Source of the DNA: Charina bottae
Lineage: Eukaryota > Chordata > Lepidosauria > Squamata > Charinaidae
DNA length: 64,000 nucleotides
Assembly (NCBI GenBank): GCA_023362775.1
Contig: JALMGJ010000012.1
Coordinates: 26,877,001-26,941,000, forward strand
Reading direction: 5' to 3'
Numbering within the stretch: the stretch's first letter is position 1; every line of letters starts with the position of its first letter. The notes under the pieces were generated by a model that was given only the letters and a program-made list of their open reading frames with translations, was not told the DNA's origin and made no database searches. Position numbers and translations under genes: made by a program. Below, piece after piece: positions 9,816 through 20,375 of this stretch.

Positions 9816-11338
9816 TAGGGTGACCATACGTCCTGTTTTGAATGGGACAGCCCCGTTTTTTAAACATTTTTGAACCGTCCTGTCTTTTTGATATAAATCT
9901 CAATTTTGTCCCGTTTTTGGAGGCAGCCTGGAAGAGGTGGGCTCTCTGCTTTTCTTATGCCATCCTTAACTGTCTTTTCTCCCTTCCCCTCATGGGGCGC
10001 AAATGGATCATCCTGCTTGGCTATATAAGCATTGTGCAGCACATGCTTTCCTTCCATAGAGGGGAGCGTTTGAGAGCGGAGCGCATGGGAATGAAATTTG
10101 TGCGCTTTTCTGGGGGACGGCGTGTTCACGAGGGGGTGAACGAGCAAGATAAGCAGAAAAGCAGGGAGGCAATGAATGCTGGACTGGTTTTTCCCTTCCA
10201 CCGACAGGGGTGGAAGTCGCAGCTGAAGCCGGCCAAACGCCTTGCCTGTATAATCACAGCGCCCAGGCTTCCAACCCGAACACAGCTCTAGATTTGTCTG
10301 CGATCAGGTTTTCTCCCGGACTGGGAGAGCAACCAGTTTGAGTTACAGGAAAGGGGGGTTGCTGTGCGTGCCTTCTTGTCTCTTAAAAAAGTGCCTCTCC
10401 TCCCCTTCTTTTTTGAAGAGCTGGTCAAACTCACCCCCCACCCCCGTGTCCCAGCCCGGCCGCCCTTTTGTACCGAGCGCTCCTCTGGGAAGGGATGGTT
10501 TATTTTGCTCAATCTGCCCCTGCAACGCGGTGTCTTCCTCCTGAGCAAGCAGCATGAGCATGGCAAATGAAACATACAGTACCTCTTAATCATGTAAGAC
10601 ATAAAGCTGGGACTTAAAAATACAAATGTCTTTATTGTGCTGGAGATCGGTAAGTAGGGTCCCTTAGAACCTCGCATCCATTGTTTTCCTCCTTCAATCT
10701 CTCCTCTACTCTCCTCTCCTCCCCACCCCTCCCTCCTATCTCTCCTTCTCCCCCTTCTCGCTCAGCAGCTATGTGTGTGTTGGAGTTTGGGACACATGGT
10801 CACTTTTCAGGAAAGGGTTGGCAGTCCCATCGGTGGTGTGCTCCACCCCTTTTTTTTTTTTTAAAAAATCCTATTCTTAAATAGACCCCGTTCCCATTCT
10901 TGTAGGGAACTTATGATGCGGGCAAGGGACGGCGAGGGAACCCTGGCGCGTGTGAGCGAAAGAGGGAGTTTTTCCATCCTTGTTGGCTGGGGAATTCTCA
11001 TGCTGGCTGGGGAATTCTGGGAGTTGAAGTCCACCCATCTTAGAGGTTGAGAAACGCTGGTCTGGAGACCCTTGGAGAAAGCGAAGTCCCAGCTACCCAG
11101 CATGGAATGATCCTTCAAAGGCTAGATGACACAGCACTCTCTGGTCAAGCCTAGCTCCTGGCGACTCCAAGGGCACATCCATGTTCAGGGGTGCCTGCAG
11201 GGTGTGGTCAAAAAAGTCAAAATGGTGGCCACAAGGGGACGATGGAAGTTCTGCCCATTTTTATTACATAAGTTTAACCCCGTCCCGTTTTGCCATCCCA
11301 ATGTCCCGTTTTTGGCTCAAGGAAATATGGTCAGCCTA
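9816..11338. mobile_element. hAT-superfamily DNA transposon remnant, 1.5 kb
   Basis: The ends are TAGGGTGACCATA and, inverted, TATGGTCAGCCTA. It is flanked by the perfect 8-bp repeat ggcagcat (9808-9815 and 11339-11346), which indicates hAT. Subterminal motifs gtcccgttttt occur at both ends in opposite orientation. The interior has only short ORFs; I see no transposase, so it is non-autonomous or decayed. It contains a half-copy of the CTCAACC hAT family (10983-11060) and, near 11185-11260, one end of the GGGTGTCTGCAGGG MITE family. Confidence 0.75.
10983..11060. repeat. hAT-like palindromic MITE, half copy
   Basis: It holds ggggaattctgggagttga, ccacccatcttagaggttg and agaaacgctgg, the right half of the CAGTGTTTCTCAACC family. 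The left half is missing apart from a duplicated ggctggggaattct. Confidence 0.65.
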
Positions 11339-11349
11339 GGCAGCATCAA

Positions 11350-11395
<46 letters not shown>

Positions 11396-11396
11396 G

Positions 11397-11705
11397 TAAG
11401 ATAGTTTGCTATCGAGTTATGTTCCTAAGGAACTCTCAGTGACTAAGAGTTGGCTTATCCTGCCTCTGTGAAGAAAGGATAATCTGTCCGCTACAGGAGA
11501 AATCTCTTCAACAAATTTCGCCAAGAGTTCATTTCAACCAGGGACCAGCACACAATCCTGCTGAAGCACAGAGAGTTTATTTTGGTATTGTGTGTTCAGT
11601 GAGGCAGTGAGGTAGTTAGGGTGGAATTATGAGATCACGAGTCCGTTAGAATTGGGCGGCTAATAAATTCAAATCAATAAAAATTTGAAAAAAATGAGTG
11701 CTATA
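11397..11705. other. No feature recognised
   Basis: Apparently unique sequence between the AAT run and a SINE fragment. No coding or repeat signature was seen. Confidence 0.4.
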
Positions 11706-11875
11706 TTTTATTTATTTATTTTTATTTACTTTTTATTTTCTATCCTGCCTTCATTATTTTTATAAATAACTCAAGGTGGGGAACATACCCAATGCTCCTT
11801 CCTCCTCCTATTTTCCCCACAACAACAACCCTGTGAGGTGGGTTGGGCTGAGGGAGAGTGACTGGGAGCGTGGTG
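11706..11875 (-). repeat. CORE-type SINE, 3' portion
   Basis: On the minus strand it reads from the ccaactcacctcacagggt-type region through the aggaggaagg stretch to a tail of TTATTTATAAAAATAATAAAGG type and AAATAAATAAA. This matches the 3' half of the longer SINE at 28163-28497. Confidence 0.65.
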
Positions 11876-12029
11876 TTTTCTGACAGAAGAAAGAGGCAGT
11901 ATTTTACAAACTAGTTTCTTTCTAAGGAATTATTTTATGGTTATATTTTATGCTGGCCTCGCTTCCCAACATTGACCTTGCATCTTAGGGCTGTCATCAA
12001 CAGGTTCTTTGTCTAAACCAGGGTTTCCC

Positions 12030-12424
12030 CGAAATGGCCAAATTGATTTCTTTGATTAGAAAAAAGACACCATCTACATTTATTGGTGACTGGAAACTTT
12101 TTATGGACTTTTTGTGTAAAAATGAAAAAAAATGAACTTGTGCTTTATGGCTTTGAAGATTAGATTAGATATAGATTAGGCAGGATAGATTATAGAAAGA
12201 ATAGAGTCATGATGTAAGTTTAGAGAGAGTGGTTAAAATATAATTGTACTTATAACTTTGTATCTTTTTTCTCTCTTTTCTATTTTTTAACTTTTTTTCT
12301 TTTCTTGCACTTTTTTCTTTCTCTTTGCTTTCTTTTTCCTTTTTCTTCCTTACTTTATCTTAGTTTATATTAGTGTTTATCTTTCTTTTTAGAAGTTTTA
12401 ATAAAAATTATATATATAAAAAAC
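12030..12424 (+). mobile_element. L1 LINE, 5'-truncated 3' end
   Basis: It encodes the C-terminal end of an L1 ORF2 (FIGDWKLFMDFLCKN, then NLCFMALK), followed by a pyrimidine-rich 3' UTR, an AATAAA-type signal and an A-rich end. It is flanked by aaccagggtttccc (12016-12029) and aacctgggtttccc (12425-12438), a 14-bp duplication with one mismatch. Heavy 5' truncation is usual for L1. Confidence 0.75.
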
Positions 12425-12619
12425 AACCTGGGTTTCCCAAACTGTCAGGTGCCCCACCCTTGGGAGGTACAGACAATGTCCAGGGGAGGTGTGAAGAGTT
12501 TAAATTTTTTATGTCTTTATTAAAAATAAAGCTTCATTGCATTGTTTTCAGTGTTCATTTGTGCTCATTTTGGTATTTGGATTTTTAGGGGAGGTGCATA
12601 CATTAAGATTACACTAAAG

Positions 12620-12747
12620 CAGTGTTTCTCAACCTTGGCAACTTGAAGATGTGTGGACTTCAACTCCCAGAATTCTTCATGGCTGGCTGGGGAATTCTGG
12701 GAGTTGAAGTCCACACATCTTCAAGTTGCCAAGGTTGAGAAACATTG
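12620..12747. repeat. hAT palindromic MITE with perfect 8-bp TSD
   Basis: It is a near-perfect hairpin: CAGTGTTTCTCAACC and ccttggcaacttgaagat lead in, and the inverse leads out. The flanks are the identical cactaaag at 12612-12619 and 12748-12755, which assigns the family to hAT. No ORF. Confidence 0.9.
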
Positions 12748-12767
12748 CACTAAAGGGAGGTGGGAAG

Positions 12768-12880
12768 GCAAAAAAACCACCCAGAGTCCCCCTAAGGGGA
12801 GATGGAGCAGTGATATAAATCGAATTATGAATGAATGAATGAATGAATGTTTGTTTGTTTGTTTGTTTGTTTGTTTAGGA
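12768..12880 (+). repeat. L2-type 3' tail with (GAAT)n and (GTTT)n
   Basis: The cacccagagtccccctaagg and ggggagatggagcagtgata segments mark the L2 3' end, followed by four or more GAAT units and about eight GTTT units. Confidence 0.7.
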
Positions 12881-13962
12881 ACCCCTGATGTAAACATTTT
12901 TATGGCTGAGCTTACAGTTCAGCTGGGAAAGTAGAATAGGGAGGGAGAAAGCTTAACTCACCTTACCTAACTATTATCATTTTCTTTCTCCTTTGCTGCT
13001 GATCTCAGGGTCTAATGAAAGCTGTGCAGTGCTGTGCCAATTTATGACTGTCACCACCAGCCATAACTCTGAGCACTTCATGGCGAGAGAGCAGGCACAA
13101 TCCGGTGACCCTGAGTCATCTGCTCTCTTGCACAGCTGACTTACTCCTCTGGAACAGCAGTGCGTGCTCCCAGACCACTCAGTCAGTCAGAAACCAGTGC
13201 TTCCCAAACCTTCCCAGTTGTTGCAAAGAAGGCTGGAAAACGGAACCTTTCCGGGTCTTCTTTCTTGCCTGGAGCAAAATAAAATTACAATCCATTGGGG
13301 AGGAAGGAGCAAAATGCAAGAAGGAGACTGGGGCAAAACGAATCCTCTTGGTTGGTTGTTCAGGTTAATTAATCGGACTGGGATGTTCAAATGACACACT
13401 AATGCTTCCACTCAAGTTGGAAGTGTAAATTGCCAAGGGGGTCAAAAAAGTCAAAATGGCAGCCACGCACTGTCATTTTTAAATCTTTTTGAGGATGCGC
13501 CAATTGAGGGAGAAAAAGGGAAAAAGAAGAAATAAATATTCAAAGACAGAAAAGAATGCAATGTTGCATAAAATAGGCCTATGCTCATTTGAACGGATAG
13601 CCAGGTTTTAGAAAGGATTTCTTGAACTATGCATGTATCAACCAGCTATAAATATCTACGCTTCCAGAAAGTCAACCCCCCATTCAGGAGCTAGATAAAA
13701 CAACAGAAGCTTTACTGACTCTAACTTAAATTGGCTTTACTGCGGACAAGAAAGAAGTCATATATACCCAGAAGATCTGCCTACGGCAGAAATCAAGACC
13801 TACATACATATGTCAATCAGAGGCACCTGTCAAAAATGCCTTGCAAGTTAAAAAGGGTGGAACTTCAACTGAAAGCACTGAAAATTGAGTTGGAAACATC
13901 TGCTTATATAATACTTCTGGCTTGAGAACAGCTGCTTCCCACCTTACCAGCTTCAGCCCTTG
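12881..13962. other. Mostly unrecognised sequence
   Basis: I see no gene. Near 13432-13480 one end of the GGGTGTCTGCAGGG MITE family (gtcaaaaaagtcaaaatggc) is present. The rest has no terminal repeats or coding signature that I can identify. Confidence 0.45.
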
Positions 13963-13976
13963 CAACGTGTTAAATA

Positions 13977-15208
13977 GCTTGGATCATGTCAACTGGATTT
14001 CTATTTTCTCAGTGGAAACGTTTCGCTCCTTATCCAAGGAGCTTCTTCAGTCTGAGCAAAGTTGGTAAGGGAATCCTAAATATGTTTCTAGGTAGCTGTG
14101 TGACCTTACACCTGGGGCTAGGTCATGGTTATATTGAGATGTTATTTTAAGTCCTTTTATCATCTAAAGGAGGATCGTTAAGATCACCATGCTGCTGTTG
14201 AGCTTGTGAAATGGTCTTAATCTTCCTAGGCACAGAAGACAAAGCAGGGAGGAAGATGGGGGAAAGATTATGCCTGAGGCCCCCACCTCTATTCAAGGAA
14301 GGATTTTCCAAGTTGGCATAAATGGATTCCTTGACCCCTCTCTCAAACCACCTATCTTCTAATGTGAACATTAATGTCCTCAAATGAGTGTCCTTTTTCC
14401 TTTAGATGAAGATAAACTGCTGACTCTGGTCCTGTGGTGTTACTTCTCCTGTGTTGGGCCATCCTCCTGTACAAACGTTGTTTGGTTTCTCCAATGTAGA
14501 GTTCAGAGCACTCCTCACTGCACTGGATTGCATAAACTACATTGCTTTTCTTGTGTTTTGGAGTTTGATCTTTGGGGTGTACAAGCCTCTGTCTCAGTGT
14601 GTTGGTGGGTTTGAAATATACAGGTATGTGGTGTTTGCCAAATATCCTTTTTATCTTTTCAGACACGCCAGCCATGTAAGGAATAACCAGGTTCTTCCGT
14701 TTACTCTGAGTCTCAGCTCTATCTGTCGCTGTTTTAGGTCTCGTAGATTTAGATTTAGTGAAGGCCCAATTTGGATATCCACAGGCCTTCAGAGCTGTTC
14801 TCAGGTGCTGATTTTCATTCTTTTTGGAATCCATGGAGGTGGGGATGGTTTCTGCTCTGTGTGACAATGCCCTGATGACTCCTAGTTTGTGCTGCAGTGG
14901 ATGGTGGGAGTCAAACATCAGATATTGATCTGTGTGTGTGGGTTTCCTGTAGATCCCTATTTCTAGCTTGCCACCGGTCCCAATGAGGACTTCACAGTCT
15001 AGGAATGCCAGTCTGTTGTTCTTGGTGTCTTCTCTGGTGAAGCTAATGTTGGCATCTATAGTGTTTATATGGTCCGTGAAGGCCTGTACTTCCTGGTCCT
15101 TGATTTTGACCCAGGTGTCATCCACATACCTAAACCAGTGGGTGGGCACCGTTCCCTGGAATGTGTTGAGTGCTTTCTTCTACACTTCTTCCATGTATAA
15201 ATTGGCAC
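13977..15208 (-). mobile_element. Inverted 5' arm of the Penelope insertion
   Basis: On the minus strand it encodes the second half of the Penelope protein. It starts at HWFRYVDDTWVK (the RT active-site motif) and runs through the GIY-YIG segment VVYAIQC and LYIGET. A loss of a few bases near 14365 shifts the frame after DINVHI, separating the C-terminal LRHNLSPIFLP part. It cannot make a full RT because everything before the VDD motif is missing. Confidence 0.88.
14008..14057 (-). ncRNA. Hammerhead ribozyme motif (Penelope inverted arm)
   Basis: The minus strand carries CTGAAGA, stem II GCTCCTT/AAGGAGC and GAAACGTT, with CTCAG/CTGAG flanks. It matches the motifs at 4.9 and 5.5 kb base for base over the core. 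Confidence 0.85.
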
Positions 15209-15210
15209 AA

Positions 15211-16045
15211 TTCACCAAATCTAAATCTACCAGACCTAAAACAGCGACAGATAGGGCTGAGACTCAGAGTAAATGAAAGAACCTGGTCATTCCCTACATG
15301 GCTGGCGTGTCTGAAAAGATAAAACGGATATTTGGCAAACACCACATACCTGTTTATTTCAAACCCACCAACACACTGAGACAGAGGCTTGTACACCCCA
15401 AAGATCAAACTCCAAAACACAAGAAAAGCAATGTAGTTTATGCAATCCAGTGCAGTGAGGAGTGCTCTGAACTCTACATTGGAGAAACCAAACAACCTTT
15501 GTACAGGAGGATGGCCCAACACAGGAGAAGTAACACCACAGGACCAGAGTCAGCAGTTTATCTTCATCTAAAGGAAAAAGGACACTCATTTGAGGACATT
15601 AATGTTCACATTTTAGACAGAGAAGATAGGTGGTTTGAGAGAGGGGTCAAGGAATCCATTTATGCCAACTTGGAAAATCCTTCCTTGAATAGAGGTGGGG
15701 GCCTCAGGCACAATCTTTCCCCCATCTTCCTCCCTGCTTTGTCTTCTGTGCCTAGGAAGATTAAGACCATTTCACAAGCTCAACAGCAGCATGGTGATCT
15801 TAATGATCCTCCTTTAGATGATACAAGGACTTAAAATAACATCTCAATATAACCCTGACCTAGCCCCAGGTGTAAGGTCACACAGCTACCTAGAAACATA
15901 TTTAGGATTCCCTTACTAACTTTGCTCAGACTGAAGAAGCTCCTTGGATAAGGAGCGAAACGTTTCCACTGAGTAAATAGAAATCCAGTTGACATGATTC
16001 AAGCTACAGACAATTCCACCTGGATGAATGAGAACCTTCATAGAC
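15211..16045 (+). repeat. Penelope pLTR (partial upstream copy)
   Basis: This 835-bp stretch repeats the last 835 bp of the coding copy (17916-18750). It encodes the GIY-YIG endonuclease part without RT: from about 15298 MAGVSEKIKRIFG through VVYAIQC and LYIGET to NDPPLDDTRT, uninterrupted. It then has the 3' UTR and a hammerhead. Its junction with the coding copy follows cttcatagac at 16045. Confidence 0.88.
15924..15973 (+). ncRNA. Hammerhead ribozyme motif in the Penelope pLTR
   Basis: CTGAAGA, stem II and GAAACGTT are intact. By the standard hammerhead layout, cleavage would fall after base 15964, about 30 nt before the first ATG of the coding copy. It could therefore set the 5' end of the element RNA. 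This is inference from sequence. Confidence 0.85.
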
Positions 16046-16579
16046 ATATTGCCATACATTTTGGGGATGAAACCCTGAAGTTGGTAAGGAAATTCGAGAA
16101 GACAGCAAGAAAGGTGGCAGACTATAGAAACCACCTACGTTTTAACCTCAGATGGAGACAACAGAGACTCATCCCGACAAGCCTACGCCTGCAATCTACA
16201 GTTAAGGGTCACAGAGCAGATCAGATCCTGCAGCAGGCACAAAGACATCTTCTAAATGAAAGAATAAGGCAAGTCCACTTCACCATTGATGCCCTGCAAT
16301 ACAATTTTGAAAACCTTCACCAGGAACTCACAGCCACCCTTCCTGACCCAATCCTGGATAGAGTTATTCAGCTTGGCAATAAAGTACAGCTGGCCCAGCA
16401 TCACAAGACAAAGGAGAGGCAAACTAAGAAATTTGACATTCTTCTTTCTCGCAGCAAGCAGAAACAAGGAACTGGAGAAACTGCTGGGAGGAACAACAAC
16501 AACAGGACCACAGAGGACAAAAAGAACATGTGGGTGAAAAATCAGACAGAGAACTCACACAACCAGAGAGAGATGTCCT
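15994..16579 (+). pseudogene. Penelope protein N-terminal segment, out of frame with RT
   Basis: A 195-codon reading frame begins in the pLTR end (MIQATDNSTWMNENLHRH) and continues into basic, helical sequence (FEKTARKVADYRNHLRF, LRWRQQRLIP). It ends just past the start of the RT frame. In Penelope proteins an N-terminal region precedes the RT in the same ORF, so this is probably that region cut off by a small deletion near 16540, where gtgaaaaat runs into cagacagag. A pyrimidine run plus cag near 16440-16456 could mimic a splice acceptor. Some Penelope elements do keep introns, but the frameshift is the simpler reading. Confidence 0.6.
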
Positions 16580-18539
16580 AGCCAAAGGTCTTAATTTTGC
16601 CATCACTCCCAAGCAAGTTCCGGTTGTGGAGCTCATTACAGCCACAGAATCTGCCATCCACAACAACCACCTACCTTTTGAGGAAGCAGAACAACTCCGG
16701 CTTAAAATATCTGCAGCTCTGTCCAGTGCTCAACCTCCTCCCCCCAACCTTACTGTCCAAGAGAGGAGAGCCCTGACAGCCCTCAGCAAAGATGAAACCA
16801 TCACCATTTTACCTGCTGACAAAGGAAGATGTACAGTGGTTCTAAACACTGCAGACTACCACAATAAAATTACCTCACTTTTGGAGGATCACCATACATA
16901 TGAAAAACTGAAAAGAGACCCCACCAACAATTACAAGAAAAGGGTAATAGACAGTTTGAAACAATTGGAAAATGATGGCTCCATCGATAGGATTACCTAC
17001 CACCGTCTGTATCCTGGAGAAGCCATCCCCTGCATCTACGGACTTCCTAAGATCCACAAGGAAGGAACAACCCTCCGACCCATAGTCAGCAGCATTAATT
17101 CGGTAACATACAACATTGCCAAACACCTCTCTACCATACTAGCACCTCTAGTTGGACACTCTGAACACCACATCCATAATTCGGAAGAATTTGTTTCCAA
17201 AGCAAAGATCCTGAAACTGGATACAGATGAAACTATGGTCTCCTTCGATGTGTCCTCCCTTTTAACCAGCATCCCCACCACTCATGCTCTATCCGCTCTC
17301 AGGAAGAGACTAGAAGACGACAGCACCCTTGAAAGGAGAAACCATCTCAACCCAAACCAGATCTGCCATCTTCTGGACCTGTGTCTTAACACCACTTATT
17401 TCTCATACAGAGGTGACTTTTACAGACAAAAACACGGCTGTGCCATGGGTTCTCCTGTGTCACCCATTGTGGCCAATTTATACATGGAAGAAGTGGAGAA
17501 GAAAGCACTCAACACATTCCAGGGAACGGTGCCCACCCACTGGTTTAGGTATGTGGATGACACCTGGGTCAAAATCAAGGCCCAGGAAGTACAGGCCTTC
17601 ACGGACCATATAAACACTATAGATGCCAACATTAGCTTCACCAGAGAAGACACCAAGGACAACAGACTGGCATTCCTAGACTGTGAAGTCCTCATTGGGA
17701 CCGGTGGCAAGCTAGAAATAGGGATCTACAGGAAACCCACACACACAGATCAATATCTGATGTTTGACTCCCACCATCCACTGCAGCACAAACTAGGAGT
17801 CATCAGGACATTGTCACACAGAGCAGAAACCATCCCCACCTCCATGGATTCCAAAAAGAATGAAAATCAGCACCTGAGAACAGCCCTGAAGGCCTGTGGA
17901 TATCCAAATTGGGCCTTCACCAAATCTAAATCTACCAGACCTAAAACAGCGACAGATAGGGCTGAGACTCAGAGTAAACGAAAGAACCTGGTCATTCCCT
18001 ACATGGCTGGCGTGTCTGAAAAGATAAAACGGATATTTGGCAAACACCACATACCTGTATATTTCAAACCCACCAACACACTGAGACAGAGGCTTGTACA
18101 CCCCAAAGATCAAACTCCAAAACACAAGAAAAGCAATGTAGTTTATGCAATCCAGTGCAGTGAGGAGTGCTCTGAACTCTACATTGGAGAAACCAAACAA
18201 CTTTTGTACAGGAGGATGGCCCAACACAGGAGAAGTAACACCACAGGACCAGAGTCAGCAGTGTATCTTCATCTAAAGGAAAAAGGACACTCATTTGAGG
18301 ACATTAATGTTCACATTTTAGATAGAGAAGATAGGTGGTTTGAGAGAGGGGTCAAGGAATCCATTTATGCCAACTTGGAAAATCCTTCCTTGAATAGAGG
18401 TGGGGGCCTCAGGCACAATCTTTCCCCCATCTTCCTCCCTGCTTTGTCTTCTGTGCCTAGGAAGATTAAGACCATTTCACAAGCTCAACAGCAGCATGGT
18501 GATCTTAACGATCCTCCTTTAGATGATAAAAGGACTTAA
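16530..18539 (+). CDS. Penelope-like reverse transcriptase with GIY-YIG endonuclease
   Basis: The open frame of 669 codons starts at a GTG and lacks a good ATG, so it is the body of a longer protein. Order of parts: a conserved LAKGLNFAITPKQVP segment, RT with SFDVSSLLTSIP (catalytic Asp about 240), HGCAMGSPVSP (about 300) and the active site RYVDDTWV (Asp 343-344). A linker follows, then the GIY-YIG nuclease: VVYAIQC (about 537), LYIGET (about 550), an Arg-rich helix RRMAQHRR and the Glu-bearing VKESIYANLENPS (about 610-622). Conserved catalytic positions all look present. The element uses the nuclease for integration and the RT for copying. The stretch is uninterrupted to the stop; only the N-terminal join is broken. 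Confidence 0.9.
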   Translation: MGEKSDRELTQPERDVLAKGLNFAITPKQVPVVELITATESAIHNNHLPFEEAEQLRLKISAALSSAQPPPPNLTVQERRALTALSKDETITILPADKGRCTVVLNTADYHNKITSLLEDHHTYEKLKRDPTNNYKKRVIDSLKQLENDGSIDRITYHRLYPGEAIPCIYGLPKIHKEGTTLRPIVSSINSVTYNIAKHLSTILAPLVGHSEHHIHNSEEFVSKAKILKLDTDETMVSFDVSSLLTSIPTTHALSALRKRLEDDSTLERRNHLNPNQICHLLDLCLNTTYFSYRGDFYRQKHGCAMGSPVSPIVANLYMEEVEKKALNTFQGTVPTHWFRYVDDTWVKIKAQEVQAFTDHINTIDANISFTREDTKDNRLAFLDCEVLIGTGGKLEIGIYRKPTHTDQYLMFDSHHPLQHKLGVIRTLSHRAETIPTSMDSKKNENQHLRTALKACGYPNWAFTKSKSTRPKTATDRAETQSKRKNLVIPYMAGVSEKIKRIFGKHHIPVYFKPTNTLRQRLVHPKDQTPKHKKSNVVYAIQCSEECSELYIGETKQLLYRRMAQHRRSNTTGPESAVYLHLKEKGHSFEDINVHILDREDRWFERGVKESIYANLENPSLNRGGGLRHNLSPIFLPALSSVPRKIKTISQAQQQHGDLNDPPLDDKRT

Positions 18540-18628
18540 AATAACATCTCAATATAACCCTGACCTAGCCCCAGGTGTAAGGTCACACAGCTACCTAGAA
18601 ACATATTTAGGATTCCCTTACCAACTTT

Positions 18629-18678
18629 GCTCAGACTGAAGAAGCTCCTTGGATACGGAGCGAAACGTTTCCACTGAG
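18629..18678 (+). ncRNA. Hammerhead ribozyme motif at the Penelope 3' end
   Basis: CTGAAGA and GAAACGTT are conserved. Stem II has one changed base (ggatacggagc instead of ggataaggagc), which removes one pair next to the loop but leaves six. Confidence 0.8.
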
Positions 18679-18763
18679 AAAATAGAAATCCAGTTGACAT
18701 GATTCAAGCTACAGACAATTCCACCTGGATGACTGAGAACCTTCATAGACAACGTGTTAAATA

Positions 18764-19276
18764 TCTAATTTTTTATAAGCATTGGGTAAATTGACCTGTG
18801 TTGAGATGGCTGAAAAGACACAATTAATGTTTCCCACAAAACGTCTCCCATATCATCTTTCTCACGCAGTGGCATAACTGATGGAAACTAAAAGAGCCTT
18901 GAACTCTCAGTGATTAGGAACATGGTTTGGCTGCTAAGTAAGTTTCTGATTTCCTGGCTGGACCATCAGAGATGGGGCATTTTGCTCAACGAGGCGAAGC
19001 AATGGCCAGTCTTTCCAATGAGGCTGCTTTAAGCTTAGGCTGACCACATGAGTTTGATTTGGGTTTCTGAACGTGAGATTGTTCCCTTCCCTTATTCCCT
19101 TTACCTCCCGTAAAGTCCTTTTTGTATGTAAAGGTTTCACTTCAATGGTGCAATGAGAGGATTAAAGAAGGGAATTGCTCATTAAAACAGTTCCCACGTG
19201 TAGGATTTTACAGTTGCACAGCTCCCTCTTGTGTTTCAGGACTGGTAAGTTTGGCATCTCGGCTACGGGCAGGAAG
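18764..19276. other. No feature recognised
   Basis: Apparently unique sequence between the Penelope insertion and a hAT MITE. Only short unsupported ORFs. Confidence 0.45.
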
Positions 19277-19284
19277 AGCTACAG

Positions 19285-19419
19285 CAGTGTTTTTCCAACT
19301 TGGCAACTTGAAGATGTGTGGACTTCAACTCCCAGAATTCCCCAGCCAGCCATACCGGCTGGGGAACTCTGGGAGTTGAAGTCCACACATCTTCAAGTTG
19401 CCAAGTTGGAAAAACACTG
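19285..19419. repeat. hAT palindromic MITE with perfect 8-bp TSD
   Basis: Hairpin copy of the CAGTGTTT family (here CAGTGTTTTTCCAAC). The flanks are the identical agctacag at 19277-19284 and 19420-19427. It lacks an ORF. Confidence 0.9.
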
Positions 19420-19602
19420 AGCTACAGCAACTCGATTTGTGCTTTTCCTAGGACTGGGCTGAAGGGAGAAATCCTTGGTGGCCCCGTTGGAGAGACTGGG
19501 TGTGTCAAGCGGTTCAGCCTGGTTAGTGGCAGTAGTCATGATGATCTTTTAGGCATGAATCATGCAAAAAAGCAACACTTTTTTTGTCATTTGAGACTCC
19601 TG

Positions 19603-19711
19603 ACAGGGGTGTCTGCAGGGCATGGTTACACATAAAAACCAGGCAGAGCTTTGATCGCACTGTCACAGCTGCCATCTTGCCTTCTTTGACCACACCCAGC
19701 AGACACCCTTA
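19603..19711. repeat. Unclassified inverted-repeat MITE (GGGTGTCTGCAGGG family)
   Basis: It starts aggggtgtctgcagggcatg and ends gaccacacccagcagacacc, imperfect inverses. The interior holds the tgatcgcactgtcacagctg and gccatcttgccttctttgac segments seen in the family's other copies. No clear target duplication. Confidence 0.65.
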
Positions 19712-20375
19712 CCCCTTGAGTATGCCAAAAGGTCAAAAGGCCAGCTTTGGGTCTGCTCAATCTGCTGATCAGGTACCAGAAATAGAGAACAGAGAAGAAA
19801 TAGCGAAGCAACTTTGAGGCTTCTGCTCATCCATCAGAGAAGTCCACATCTTTGGCCTGGTTTGGAAACCCATCAGACACAGGAAGCCTTCTATAAAGCA
19901 GGACACTCGGTCAACTTAATCAACTTAAATCGCTTTTTAAGTTATAGGGGAAGGCAAGGAAGAAAGTCTTAAAGGGTGTGGAGAGTGGAGGGTTTTCACC
20001 TCAAATGCACACTGGATATTCCCCCCTTGTAGATGAACACGGCTCTCCTTCGACAACGCCTACCAGGAGTAGGTAACCCACGAGCCACAATCGCTGTGTG
20101 GATTTTGCCACACCAGTATGCATCTCGTGGAGGAGCTTGGGCTCCACTGAATATTAGGGAGAGAAATGAGGGCCCTGTGGCTCCATTGTCTCTCTCTTTC
20201 TGGGTTTTTAAAACTTATTTTAGGCTTTTTATTGTTGAGTTTCCCTCAGTTCCATCCAGCAGCCCCCAGCATGCCCCTCAGTGATAAAGTGTGACCCCCA
20301 AGAGAATTGTCCAGCCCACACAGGACACTCAAATGGGTCAAGTTCTATGTCTCCTCTTGCCTGCTTTTTGTTTGC
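19712..20375. other. No feature recognised
   Basis: Unrecognised sequence leading to the truncated start of an L2 element. The last bases before it (tgtctcctcttgcctgcttt then ttgtttgcag) resemble a splice acceptor, but no host exon is evident. Confidence 0.4.

Larger units (their letters stand above)
9770..11396 (+). repeat. L2-type 3' tail split by a hAT insertion, with (AAT)n
   Basis: The left piece (to 9815) has gtaaaccacccagagtcgct and gggagtcgggcagcat, the conserved end of L2-type LINEs. The tail resumes at 11339 and runs into about 16 AAT units. The interruption is the hAT element listed next. Confidence 0.6.
13977..18749 (+). mobile_element. Penelope-like element, composite insertion (inverted arm, pLTR, coding copy)
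   Basis: The 4.8-kb unit is flanked by caacgtgttaaata at 13963-13976 and 18750-18763. Inside, a minus-strand arm is joined near 15208 to a plus-strand partial copy of 835 bp. That runs directly into a complete coding copy whose last 835 bp (17916-18750) repeat the partial copy. Tandem partial copies (pLTRs) with inverted 5' arms are a known Penelope arrangement. Three hammerhead motifs mark the same point in each segment. One duplication around everything means the composite was made before or during one insertion event. Confidence 0.92.

Noticed and set aside
14384..15522. Frames such as MSVLFPLDEDKLL and MLGHPPVQ around the Penelope arms
   Set aside because: Antisense shadows of the GIY-YIG coding region, present once per copy.
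20346..20375. Splice acceptor-like sequence directly before the L2 RT frame, suggesting an exonised LINE
   Set aside because: It could be chance at the truncation point. No upstream exon or transcript evidence is visible, and the L2 protein continues to its normal stop and tail.
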